A DNA stretch of 9,826 nucleotides from an uncultured Bacteroidales bacterium (GCA_937896105.1 CALBKR010000021.1:1-9826); one strand, 5' to 3'. Positions 1 through 7,949 are shown, counted from the first letter of the stretch. Notes: generated from the letters alone by a model not told the origin. Made by a program: numbers and translations.

Positions 1-855
1 AGCGGTCACAAGGCCATTATGACCCCGGGCGAGTATTGCTACCTTGACTCTTACCAGGATGCGCCACATACACAGCCGATGGCATTCGGGCCATATATGC
101 CGCTCGAAAAGGTCTATTCATATAACCCACGCGCCGGAATCGACAGCACAAAGGCACACCTGATATATGGCATACAGGGCAACCTATGGGTCGAGTATAT
201 CCCTAATGAGGAACTTGTCGAATATATGGTTTACCCACGAATACTTGCCATTGCCGAAATCGGCTGGAGCAATCCTGAGGAGCGCGACTATGCAGGCTTC
301 AAGCGCCGTGCAATAAAGGCCACCAATGAACTGCGGGGCAAGGGGTACAATGCTTTTGACCTTGCAAATGAGTACGGACAGCGCAAAGAGGCTTGTGCAC
401 CTGTGGAGAACCTTGCAACGGAAGGCTGTGTGATATATGCCGAAAATGCACCTTTCAACGGGAAATACAATGCGGGTGGCGAAAGGGCGCTCGTCGACGG
501 TCTGTGCGGGGGATGGACATATACCGACAAGAGGTGGCAAGGATTCATCAAGAACGGTGTGGATGTGACCATCGACTTGGGAAGCGAGAAGGAAATCAAC
601 GAGATTACGGCACAGTTTATGCAGATGTGCATCCCCGATGTGTGGATGCCGGCCGAGGTTATCATCAGCGCATCGAGCGACGGTGTGGAGTTCAAAGAAC
701 TGGCGCGCATCGGGCACAACGTAATCCGCGACGAAGAGCTTTCGTTCAAGGAGTTTGGATGGAAAGGAAATACTAAAGCACGATATATACACTACAGAGC
801 GAAATGCGGTCCGCAACGCGGCTGGCTCTTCACAGATGAGATAATTGTAAGATAA
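1..855 (+). CDS. Beta-N-acetylhexosaminidase (GH20), C-terminal part, with discoidin-like domain; 5' truncated by window
   Basis: The frame is open from base 1, so the gene starts upstream; 284 residues are visible. GH20 enzymes remove terminal beta-linked GlcNAc or GalNAc from glycoconjugates by substrate-assisted catalysis. The visible first ~125 residues are the end of the catalytic barrel. 'YCYLDSYQ' (residues 12-19) carries the Tyr and Asp that contact the N-acetyl sugar in this family, and 'GNLWVEYI' (61-68) carries the Trp and Glu lining the -1 subsite. 'YPRILAIAEIGWS' is the usual last barrel segment. The catalytic Asp-Glu pair lies outside the window. Residues ~131-284 are a beta-rich domain ('VDVTIDLGSEKEINEI', 'ARYIHYRAK', 'WLFTDEIIVR') resembling F5/8 type C (CBM32-like) modules that bind sugars. 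The next gene starts 21 bases on, same strand, suggesting co-transcription. The family call is firm; substrate and cell location are not determinable, since the signal peptide is out of view. Confidence 0.93.
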   Translation, partial: SGHKAIMTPGEYCYLDSYQDAPHTQPMAFGPYMPLEKVYSYNPRAGIDSTKAHLIYGIQGNLWVEYIPNEELVEYMVYPRILAIAEIGWSNPEERDYAGFKRRAIKATNELRGKGYNAFDLANEYGQRKEACAPVENLATEGCVIYAENAPFNGKYNAGGERALVDGLCGGWTYTDKRWQGFIKNGVDVTIDLGSEKEINEITAQFMQMCIPDVWMPAEVIISASSDGVEFKELARIGHNVIRDEELSFKEFGWKGNTKARYIHYRAKCGPQRGWLFTDEIIVR

Positions 856-876
856 ATCCAATAAACAATAGATTTT

Positions 877-3800
877 ATGACAACCATCAAGAGAATGAAA
901 ACTATCATTGCACTTGCGATAGCAGTGCCAATGAGCCTCTATGCACAGGTTGATGTAAACAGGGCTATGTACCCCGATTACACCGACAAGACAAACCCCG
1001 ACTGGTCACTGATGCCGGCAAAGGGTGCACAGAAGGCACAACGCGCCGATGCTGCCACAGCGCAGCAGCGACCGGCGTATGTAAACAACGCGGAACTGAA
1101 GTTTTTTCCGCCAGTGTTCAACCAGGATGGTGGCTCGTGCGGTTCGGCATCGCGTATCAGCTATATGTTCACATACGAGCTCAACGCATACCGCGACCTC
1201 GACGGAAAGCAACCGGCCAACTACTACCCGTCGCACTTTGTGTGGCTGCTGACAAACGGTAACTCGGGCAAGAACGAGTTCGTAACCAGCATAGGTGTCC
1301 CGTCTGCTGCCACATATGGTGGCCAGACCTACTCTCCATTGTTCGGCAACCAGGATTGCGCAGACGATGATTTCGGTTGGATGCAAGGCTATGACAAATG
1401 GTTCGAGGCTATGCACAACCGTATGCTTGAGCCCTCTAATTTCCCGGTCAATGTAGGAACAGAAGAGGGACGCGAGGCTGTAAAGAACTGGCTGTGGAAC
1501 CACAACGGTGACGATAGTTTCAAGGCAGGCGGAATCTGCGGTATCGGTGTCGCAAGTTCGGGCGGCAACTACGATGGAAGAATTCCCAACACTGCTGCAA
1601 ACAGGGAGGCTGGGCTTGTAGGCAAGAAATATCTGAAAGCCTGGGGTACACAGGTCGACCACGCGCTCACCATAGTGGGCTATGACGACCGCTTGGAGTT
1701 CGACATCGACGGCAACGGTGTTGCAGGCGAGGTGGAAAAGGACGAGGTCGGTGCCTGGATTATCGTAAACTCCTGGGGCACTTGGTGGGGCAACAACGGC
1801 TTCATCTACTGTCCATATGCATACGGTGGCCCGGCATTCAACAGTGACGGCACATTCCCCGGCAACTGGTGGATGCCCGAAATCTACAAGGTTAGAAAGG
1901 ACTACCGTCCGTTGCGTACGATAAAGCTTGAGATGGACTATTCACGCCGCAGCGAGATTAAGCTGTCGGCAGGCATCTCGGCCGACATCAATGCGACTGC
2001 ACCTGAAAAGACAATAGAATTCGAGCATTTCAAATATGCCGGTGACGGAAACTACGGCAACACAAACCCTGCTCCAGAGATTCCTATGCTGGGACGCTGG
2101 GCCGACGGCAAACTGCACACCGAGCCTATGGAGTTCGGCTATGACCTCACCGACCTTACAAATGGATATGACAGGAGTATGCCACTTAAATACTTCTTCA
2201 TTGTAGAGACAAGATCGTGGGGTAAAGGCAGCGGAAAGATATACAACGCGTCGATTATCGACTACGAATACAACACCGACGGACAAGAGACTCCATTCGA
2301 TATGGGCAATGGCGTTGAGATAAAAAGCGCCGGCAACAAGACTATCATCTCGGTGGTAGTCTATGGCGAGGAGTACTACACCCCACAGAATGTGGCACTC
2401 AACAACAGGGTACTCACTTGGACAAGACCTATCCGTTCCTGCTACCCATTGGAGAAGTACAATATCTACCACAACAAGGAGAAGATTGCCACTATGGATG
2501 CCAACGCCACTTCGTGTACCATACCTGGCAACGTGGCGCTGGACGGCACATTCAGCGTTGCTGCTGTGTACAATGGCGGAACAGAATCGCAATGGACAAC
2601 CGTATCGGCACCTATTGCAGAGGAGACCGAGAACATTGTTGTGAACCTGAAGAAATCGGGTTTCACTATTCCCAAGATATTTGAGCAGAAATACAACGAA
2701 CTGACCATTGAATTCTACATCAAGCCAAACTCTCTTGTAGACTGGAACCAGAGTGCGGGCCCGGGATGGGGCAAGTTTATGATGCACGCCAATGCCGATG
2801 GTTCATACACTGTCGGATGGGATGTGAACAACCGCTGCCACACGCCGGCCGGGACACTGAAAGTTGGAACCTGGACACACGTTGCCATTGCATGCAAGAA
2901 CAATAACATAAACGTATATATCAACGGAGTACGTAAGACATCGAAGACAAATGCCGCATACACAGGAATTGGCGGTTTCGGCAGTTTGGTGTTCTCGGCA
3001 AGCGGTGAAGGCAATGCACAGGATGCAAGCTATGATGAGATACGTATCTGGAACAGGGTACGCACTCCAAAGGAGATACAGAACAGTATGAAGGCACAGT
3101 TTACCGGCAGTGTATTGCCAGACGGACTTATCGCATACTACAAGGGCGATATAATAAATGAGGACGGCACTGCCAAACTGCGAGAATACACGAGCGGCAA
3201 CCACGCTGAGATTTTGAACTACAGCTACAGTGCAGAGACAGGCGGCATAGAACGCAGCAACACAAAGGCGACACTCACGGCAACAATTGACGCTGTCGAG
3301 GGCGATGTTGTAGCCGGTATTCCTGTGAAACTGACAGCGACATATAGCGATGCTGTAAAGAAGATAACCTGGAACATCGATGATGCTGATGTAAACAATG
3401 TGGTAATCAAAGAGCCGACAGTGACATTCAGATCAGCAGGTGAGAAGAATGTAACAATAACAGCCGAAGACGGCAACGGCAACACAGTAACCAATACGTT
3501 GGCTATCACCGTTAAGGAGGAGCCCGAGCCGAATGCGACATTCAAAGTGAGCAAGACTCCTGTGATTATGGGAGAGAAGGTCTTCTTCATTGTGGAGCAG
3601 CCGCAGATAGGCTACACCTACGAATGGAGCCTCCCCGGTTCCGAAACAGAGACGGCACAGGGCTTGCGCATAAACGCTGTTTACAAGGAGGCCGGTACAC
3701 ACAGTGCGACATTAAAGGTTACATCGGCTTCGGGAGTAAAGACCGCGACCTCGAGCATTGAGATAAATGTCCTCGATTCACCACCGGTTGCTGCATTCGA

Positions 3801-5403
3801 GATTAACCCTGCAGTTATCCTCAAAGGCGAAAAGACCATTCTGAAGGATGTATCGAAATACACACCGACCGATTGGGAGTGGATTATTGAGAGCAATACC
3901 AAGAAATATATAGTTGACGGACAACACAGCAGCCTTGCCATTGACAGGAGCGGTGTATATGATGTCACACTCAAGGCAAGCAATATCATAGGTTCGCACA
4001 CTGCCACAAGGGAACGTGCCATCATTGTATGCAACGCAGACAGCAGGAATGGCCTCAATTTCAGTGGCCGCGACAATGCCCAGGTGGTTGCAAGCATAGA
4101 CAATGTTCCCGCCAACACAGACACACTGACCGTTGAGTGGTGGATGTGCCCCGACGAGCTTGTCGACAACTGCCTTGCATTGGGCGATACCGAGTCGACA
4201 TTCCTTATAAAGACAGACTCTAAGGGAGCGATGTCACTGTCGGTAAACAACCGTACCGGAACCAGCGCTTCGGGCTTTGTCATTGCAAAGGAGTGGCACC
4301 ACTATGCAGCTATACTGAATACCCCGTATGTGGATTTCTACCGCGACGGTGTCCATATCTCTTCGAGTTATATTTCGCAACTTGCACAGATTCCGTCGCT
4401 CACAAAGTTCGCCATAGGCAACGACAATGCCAAGATGAACGGACAGATTGACGAGCTGCGCGTATGGAACAAATCTGTAAAGGACAATGACCTTTTGAAT
4501 GTATGCAATGCGCCAATAGAGAACCCCGAGAACAGCAATGACCTGTTGCTCTACTACGATTTCAACCAGAGCGGCGGTGATGTTATTGACCGTAGCGGAA
4601 ACGGCAACAATGGTGTACGCAACGGCTTTGGCCCCGACGGTGACGCCTGGGGATTGTCGAAGGGCGTGTTCTGTCTTGACACAGAGAGCGACGGCATAAA
4701 CGGCGATGTAACATCGCAGTACCTGACAAACTACCGTGCTACATTCAATCACGACCCGAACACAATGGTTAACACATCAGTGAACAACCGTTTCTACCAG
4801 CTCAGGGAGTGGACCATCGAAAACGAGACAACACAGGGCAGTATTGTCACCGGTGCACACGTCGATGCTCAGAAGGACTATTGTATGACATTCACTGTGG
4901 GTTGGGATGGTTTCGGCAACCTCTATAACCACAAAGTATACCAGACAGTAACCCTGCCGGCCGGCACATATACCTTCACAGCCAACTACCATACAACGTG
5001 GGAGGGTCAGTGTGGCGACAGCTACATAGTTGCAGCCAAAGGCAAGTTTATGCCAACGACATCAACTATAGGCAACGCCATAGCATACAAGGCAATGGAA
5101 GAGAAGGGTGTTGCCAGTGCAAACAGCATAATGTTCGTTCTTGAGGAAGAGACAGAGGTTTCACTTGGTCTTCTTGTAAATATGTCGGGCAAGATTTGTA
5201 TGACAATCGAGAGTTTCAGCCTTACGCGTGAGGATGTAGAATACATAGAGGCCGACGGCGACCTCACATCGGTTGAGCCTGTAATAGAGACCATTGAACG
5301 CGAATACGACGATGCCATCTACGATCTTCAGGGTCGCAAAGTTACCGAGCCTACAAAGGGCGGTATCTACATCAAGGGCGGAAAGAAGTTCCTTGCAAAG
5401 TAA
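877..5403 (+). CDS. Large exported multidomain C1 (papain-like) peptidase with LamG, PKD and C-terminal sorting-like tail
   Basis: This is a 1508-residue protein. A signal peptide is clear from the second Met (base 895): 'MKTIIALAIAVPMSLYA', cleaved before Gln24; either Met could be the start. The papain-like domain spans ~70-340, with Gln83 and Cys88 in 'FNQDGGSCGS', His262 in 'DHALTIVGYD' and Asn298 in 'IIVNSWGTWWG'. A DxDGNG loop (276-287) sits between His and Asn. Then follow a beta-rich region (~345-500), an Fn3-like segment (~502-580), LamG-like 1 (~588-758, 'YDEIRIWNRV'), three PKD-like domains (~797-880, 885-965, 970-1052), LamG-like 2 (~1056-1232, 'IDELRVWNKS') and a beta-rich module (~1280-1450, 'YQTVTLPAGTYTF'). 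The tail, 'IYDLQGRKV' to 'GGKKFLAK', is typical of exported Bacteroidales proteins. The likely role is surface or secreted proteolysis, with LamG and PKD domains acting as adhesion modules or spacers. Proteolytic activity is inferred, because the block around Cys88 is not canonical papain. It probably shares an operon with the GH20 gene. Confidence 0.85.
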   Translation: MTTIKRMKTIIALAIAVPMSLYAQVDVNRAMYPDYTDKTNPDWSLMPAKGAQKAQRADAATAQQRPAYVNNAELKFFPPVFNQDGGSCGSASRISYMFTYELNAYRDLDGKQPANYYPSHFVWLLTNGNSGKNEFVTSIGVPSAATYGGQTYSPLFGNQDCADDDFGWMQGYDKWFEAMHNRMLEPSNFPVNVGTEEGREAVKNWLWNHNGDDSFKAGGICGIGVASSGGNYDGRIPNTAANREAGLVGKKYLKAWGTQVDHALTIVGYDDRLEFDIDGNGVAGEVEKDEVGAWIIVNSWGTWWGNNGFIYCPYAYGGPAFNSDGTFPGNWWMPEIYKVRKDYRPLRTIKLEMDYSRRSEIKLSAGISADINATAPEKTIEFEHFKYAGDGNYGNTNPAPEIPMLGRWADGKLHTEPMEFGYDLTDLTNGYDRSMPLKYFFIVETRSWGKGSGKIYNASIIDYEYNTDGQETPFDMGNGVEIKSAGNKTIISVVVYGEEYYTPQNVALNNRVLTWTRPIRSCYPLEKYNIYHNKEKIATMDANATSCTIPGNVALDGTFSVAAVYNGGTESQWTTVSAPIAEETENIVVNLKKSGFTIPKIFEQKYNELTIEFYIKPNSLVDWNQSAGPGWGKFMMHANADGSYTVGWDVNNRCHTPAGTLKVGTWTHVAIACKNNNINVYINGVRKTSKTNAAYTGIGGFGSLVFSASGEGNAQDASYDEIRIWNRVRTPKEIQNSMKAQFTGSVLPDGLIAYYKGDIINEDGTAKLREYTSGNHAEILNYSYSAETGGIERSNTKATLTATIDAVEGDVVAGIPVKLTATYSDAVKKITWNIDDADVNNVVIKEPTVTFRSAGEKNVTITAEDGNGNTVTNTLAITVKEEPEPNATFKVSKTPVIMGEKVFFIVEQPQIGYTYEWSLPGSETETAQGLRINAVYKEAGTHSATLKVTSASGVKTATSSIEINVLDSPPVAAFEINPAVILKGEKTILKDVSKYTPTDWEWIIESNTKKYIVDGQHSSLAIDRSGVYDVTLKASNIIGSHTATRERAIIVCNADSRNGLNFSGRDNAQVVASIDNVPANTDTLTVEWWMCPDELVDNCLALGDTESTFLIKTDSKGAMSLSVNNRTGTSASGFVIAKEWHHYAAILNTPYVDFYRDGVHISSSYISQLAQIPSLTKFAIGNDNAKMNGQIDELRVWNKSVKDNDLLNVCNAPIENPENSNDLLLYYDFNQSGGDVIDRSGNGNNGVRNGFGPDGDAWGLSKGVFCLDTESDGINGDVTSQYLTNYRATFNHDPNTMVNTSVNNRFYQLREWTIENETTQGSIVTGAHVDAQKDYCMTFTVGWDGFGNLYNHKVYQTVTLPAGTYTFTANYHTTWEGQCGDSYIVAAKGKFMPTTSTIGNAIAYKAMEEKGVASANSIMFVLEEETEVSLGLLVNMSGKICMTIESFSLTREDVEYIEADGDLTSVEPVIETIEREYDDAIYDLQGRKVTEPTKGGIYIKGGKKFLAK

Positions 5404-5416
5404 TATTTATATTACA

Positions 5417-5464
5417 ATAAACGCAAATGAGCCGGTCGTGTGCGACCGGCTCATTTGTGTTTAT
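5417..5464. terminator. Bidirectional hairpin terminator between convergent genes
   Basis: The arms 5417-5438 and 5443-5464 are reverse complements over 22 bp with one mismatch (5423/5458, G opposite T), around a TGTG loop. The inner 15 bp (5424-5438 with 5443-5457) are perfect and GC-rich near the loop (gagccggtcg / cgaccggctc). An A-rich stretch precedes the stem and a T-rich stretch (tttgtgttta) follows it on the plus strand; the minus strand reads similarly. It begins 13 bases after the stop of the large peptidase gene and ends 3 bases before the stop of the opposing barrel gene, so it can end both transcripts. Confidence 0.85.
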
Positions 5465-5467
5465 CTA

Positions 5468-7738
5468 TCAGTGCCCGAAACGTGAGGTATCCACAGCTTT
5501 GCTCTCTTGCTTCCTGTAGCCGCCGAAACGGTATGTTAGCGAGAGCGTGAAATTGCGTGAGTGGAAATTGTTCCTGTTCAGCAGATTCTGCCCCTTATAG
5601 TTCATCCTCATATCGCCTATTGTGGAGTTGAAGATATCGTTGTAGTAGCAGGCCAATGTTCCGTTGCCGCCTGCAAAGTTCCACTTTGCACCGGCCGAAA
5701 CGCTCCACATTGTCTCTATGCTGAATGTTCCCTGCGTTGCCGGTGTCTGCACAAAGCCGTTGAGCTCGAGCGAAATATCCTTTCCAATGCGGAAACTGTT
5801 GTCGAGCGAGAAGATACCGACAAACTTGCTGTCGCTGAAGCCGATATCGAAAAAGTTATCGCATTTCTGTGTAACATATACACCCACCAGCATTGCACGT
5901 GTATCGAACCAACTGACAGGCTTATAAGGCAGCACAGCCATTGCACCGCTTTGCGATATGTAGTCCCAGTTCGTTGTCTGGTAGATGAGTGCCAGACGGT
6001 CGGTCGACTGGTACATCGTCTGCGCGAACATCTTGTGTGTATAGTTCGAGAAGAGGCCGAACACATATTTCTGCTTGCATATGTAGTTGAAGTTCAGGGT
6101 ATATGTACGTGAGGGCTCAAGACCGCGCGTGTTGCGCACCTCGGAATAACCGTCAAGGTATGTCACGGCATCCTGCATCTGCCAATACGACGGATACATC
6201 TTTGTCACGTTCAATGAGCCCTGGAATATATGGTCGGGGACTTTCATATATGTGAGAGATGCCTGCGGATACACACTCCAACGCTCGTGCCCGTTGACCT
6301 TGTAGAACTCGGCTGTTGCCGACAATGAGAAAGAGAGCCCCAATGGGGTCTGCCGTTCGAGGGACATATAAGCTTCGGCATTGTGCTCCTCGAGCAGAGA
6401 GCTTACATTGTTGCCGTTCAACGTGCTTCCGGGCAGATACTGCTGATAGTCGTCGCTTAGACTGCCGCGGTATTTGCCGCCATAGCCCAATTTCCAGCCC
6501 TTGCCCAGGGAATGTGACTGGTCGGCATATAGGTGGAAAGAGTGGATATCCTGCCCTGCATCCTGAAGCATCGAAAGCACCGTTCCGTTCAAATAATCGA
6601 CCGTCATACGCTGGGTAGTACGGTTCTCGTAAAAGGTGTAGTCTGCACCCACGGAGAGACCTATGCCTGTCTGCGCCTGCAGCGACACATTATGCATATT
6701 GTCACGTAGCACATCCTTCGTGTTGTCCGATATCTGGAAATTTCCCTCGGAGTGTATCTTTGCCTCGCCCCCGGTCTCGTACTGTCCATTATATGCGATG
6801 CTGATATTGTTCCTGTCGTTGAAATTGTATTCATAGGAGAGGCGTGTACTATGCATCCAGGCACCACCCAATATGCGTTGCTGCTGGCGTATATCGTAGA
6901 GCGTGTCGCGCAGCGTGTGCAGGGAGAGCATATCTACATCCTGCACCGTGTAGGCGCGCTTTATGCTGTACATCGCATCAAAGGCCTGCTTCGGCGTTGC
7001 CAAACGGAAGAAAGCGTGACCATCACCCTCGTCATAGAACCTGTTGCGATATGTGGCACCGAGTTCTCCAAGCATCGTGTATTGTGTATCCTTTTTCAAT
7101 ACAATATTTATGGCTGCACCGCGTACGTGGTATTGGGGCGGAGCGCTGTACATCACTTCCACTTTCTCGACACGCTCGACCGGAGTAGCCTTCAGGAGTG
7201 TTGCTACCTGTTCGGGAGTCATAGTAGATGGCTTGCCGTTGATGATTACCACCAATGATGACGCACCGACAAGCGTGAGCGCCTCTTTCTCTTCGCGTAC
7301 ACCGGGTAATTTAGTCAAGGCCTCGTAAGTGTTGTTGGCGACCTTGTCTTTCACCAGTTGCTGCAGATCGTATGTGAGCCGCCCGTCATCGACACGCACC
7401 AAGGGGCGCTCGGCAACCACGACAAGCTCGTTGAGGTAGTTGTCGGCCACCTCGAGTACTACGTCACCGACCGATATACTACTGCACTCGAGTTCACGAG
7501 GATGGCAGGCAAGATGGTTCACCACAAGGCGGAAGGTATCCATACGTTGCCCGAACGCAAAGAGACCGGTGCTGTCACTCAACACAACATCGACAAATGT
7601 CGAGTCGCTTCTCTGCAACACTATGTTGGCACCATCGACCGGTGCCCCGCTGCTGTCCATCACCCGACCGTTTATTCCCTGTGCAGATGCAAGTGCCGGC
7701 AACAGCAGCACAAGCAATAACCAATATATACGTTTCAT
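5468..7738 (-). CDS. TonB-receptor-like outer-membrane beta-barrel family protein (OMP_b-brl_3 type)
   Basis: I chose the ATG at 7738, giving 756 residues. It starts directly with a signal peptide ('MKRIYWLLLVLLLPALASA', cleaved before Gln20); an in-frame ATG at 7750 would add only four residues. Residues ~20-98 form a carboxypeptidase-regulatory-like beta-sandwich ('INGRVMDSSGAPVDGANIVL'). Residues ~105-217 form a TonB plug-like domain ('NTYEALTKLPGV', 'VVIINGKPST', 'VERVEKVEVMYSAPPQYHV', ending 'AAINIVLKK'). The rest is a barrel with alternating aromatic strands, ending near 'FTLSLTYRFGGY' and followed by a 14-residue tail. The protein resembles TonB-dependent receptors in fold, but this family is shorter than SusC and no SusD gene lies beside it in view. 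No obvious TonB box was seen. Ligand and function are unknown; uptake or surface signalling is inference. It reads as a single gene, convergent with the peptidase gene and divergent from manA. Confidence 0.88.
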   Translation of the reverse strand: MKRIYWLLLVLLLPALASAQGINGRVMDSSGAPVDGANIVLQRSDSTFVDVVLSDSTGLFAFGQRMDTFRLVVNHLACHPRELECSSISVGDVVLEVADNYLNELVVVAERPLVRVDDGRLTYDLQQLVKDKVANNTYEALTKLPGVREEKEALTLVGASSLVVIINGKPSTMTPEQVATLLKATPVERVEKVEVMYSAPPQYHVRGAAINIVLKKDTQYTMLGELGATYRNRFYDEGDGHAFFRLATPKQAFDAMYSIKRAYTVQDVDMLSLHTLRDTLYDIRQQQRILGGAWMHSTRLSYEYNFNDRNNISIAYNGQYETGGEAKIHSEGNFQISDNTKDVLRDNMHNVSLQAQTGIGLSVGADYTFYENRTTQRMTVDYLNGTVLSMLQDAGQDIHSFHLYADQSHSLGKGWKLGYGGKYRGSLSDDYQQYLPGSTLNGNNVSSLLEEHNAEAYMSLERQTPLGLSFSLSATAEFYKVNGHERWSVYPQASLTYMKVPDHIFQGSLNVTKMYPSYWQMQDAVTYLDGYSEVRNTRGLEPSRTYTLNFNYICKQKYVFGLFSNYTHKMFAQTMYQSTDRLALIYQTTNWDYISQSGAMAVLPYKPVSWFDTRAMLVGVYVTQKCDNFFDIGFSDSKFVGIFSLDNSFRIGKDISLELNGFVQTPATQGTFSIETMWSVSAGAKWNFAGGNGTLACYYNDIFNSTIGDMRMNYKGQNLLNRNNFHSRNFTLSLTYRFGGYRKQESKAVDTSRFGH

Positions 7739-7791
7739 CGCTATAATCATTTATCTGTAGCTAATAAGGTATGTTTCTATCCATTCAGGCA

Positions 7792-7822
7792 CAAAAGTAA
7801 TAAAATTATCATATATGGTAAA
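7792..7822 (-). promoter_or_regulatory. Bacteroidetes-type promoter for the outer-membrane barrel gene
   Basis: On the minus strand, TACTTTTG (7799 down to 7792) matches the Bacteroidetes -7 consensus TAnnTTTG exactly. TTTA (7822 down to 7819) lies 19 bases upstream and matches the -33 TTTG element at three of four bases. The predicted transcript would start a few bases past 7792, leaving an untranslated leader of roughly 45 bases before the ATG at 7738. Spacing and orientation both fit. No start-site data are available. Confidence 0.6.
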
Positions 7823-7890
7823 GATTTTTTACCCCCCCATTTTTTAACACCAATTAACATATAAAACCTATAAGTCCACTTTCTTTGCAC

Positions 7891-7898
7891 TACGTTTG
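7891..7898 (+). promoter_or_regulatory. Candidate -7 element for manA
   Basis: TACGTTTG matches the Bacteroidetes TAnnTTTG -7 consensus and lies about 50 bases before the manA ATG at 7950. No TTTG-like -33 element sits at 19-21 bases upstream, so this rests on one box only. A nearby alternative, TTTCTTTG at 7880-7887, lacks the conserved A. Confidence 0.35.
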
Positions 7899-7949
7899 CT
7901 CTTTTCACGAAAAAGCCATAACTTGCAGCATCAAAACAACAAGCACAAA

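Larger units (their letters stand above)
7739..7949. other. Divergent intergenic region between barrel gene and manA
   Basis: This AT-rich stretch of about 210 bases separates two divergent genes and must hold both promoters. Besides the minus-strand promoter and the weak plus-strand candidate, it contains a run of seven C (7832-7838) flanked by two copies of ATTTTTTA (7824-7831 and 7839-7846). No convincing ORF, riboswitch or RNA gene was seen. The open frame that extends manA upstream to 7896 overlaps the promoter candidate and is not credited. Confidence 0.7.

Noticed and set aside
184..861. 225-codon minus-strand frame opposite the GH20 gene
   Set aside because: The plus frame has diagnostic GH20 motifs; the antisense translation is Cys-rich and unlike any family I know.
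1942..2787. 281-codon open frame on the minus strand inside the large peptidase gene
   Set aside because: It is antisense to a gene with clear domains throughout, its translation shows no recognisable motif, and it has no promoter or start context; it is a shadow of codon bias. The same holds for the other antisense frames across 877-5403.
6316..6618. 100-codon plus-strand frame within the barrel gene
   Set aside because: Its translation is low-complexity and Arg/Cys/Ser-rich with no motif; it is antisense to well-formed barrel strands.
5468..7750. SusC-type polysaccharide utilisation locus
   Set aside because: The barrel protein is shorter than SusC and no SusD gene is adjacent; the GH20 gene is on the opposite strand in a separate unit.
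7896..7949. N-terminal extension of manA from the ATG at 7896
   Set aside because: The 18 extra residues do not resemble ManA N-termini and overlap the -7-like box at 7891-7898; the ATG at 7950 gives the family's standard start.
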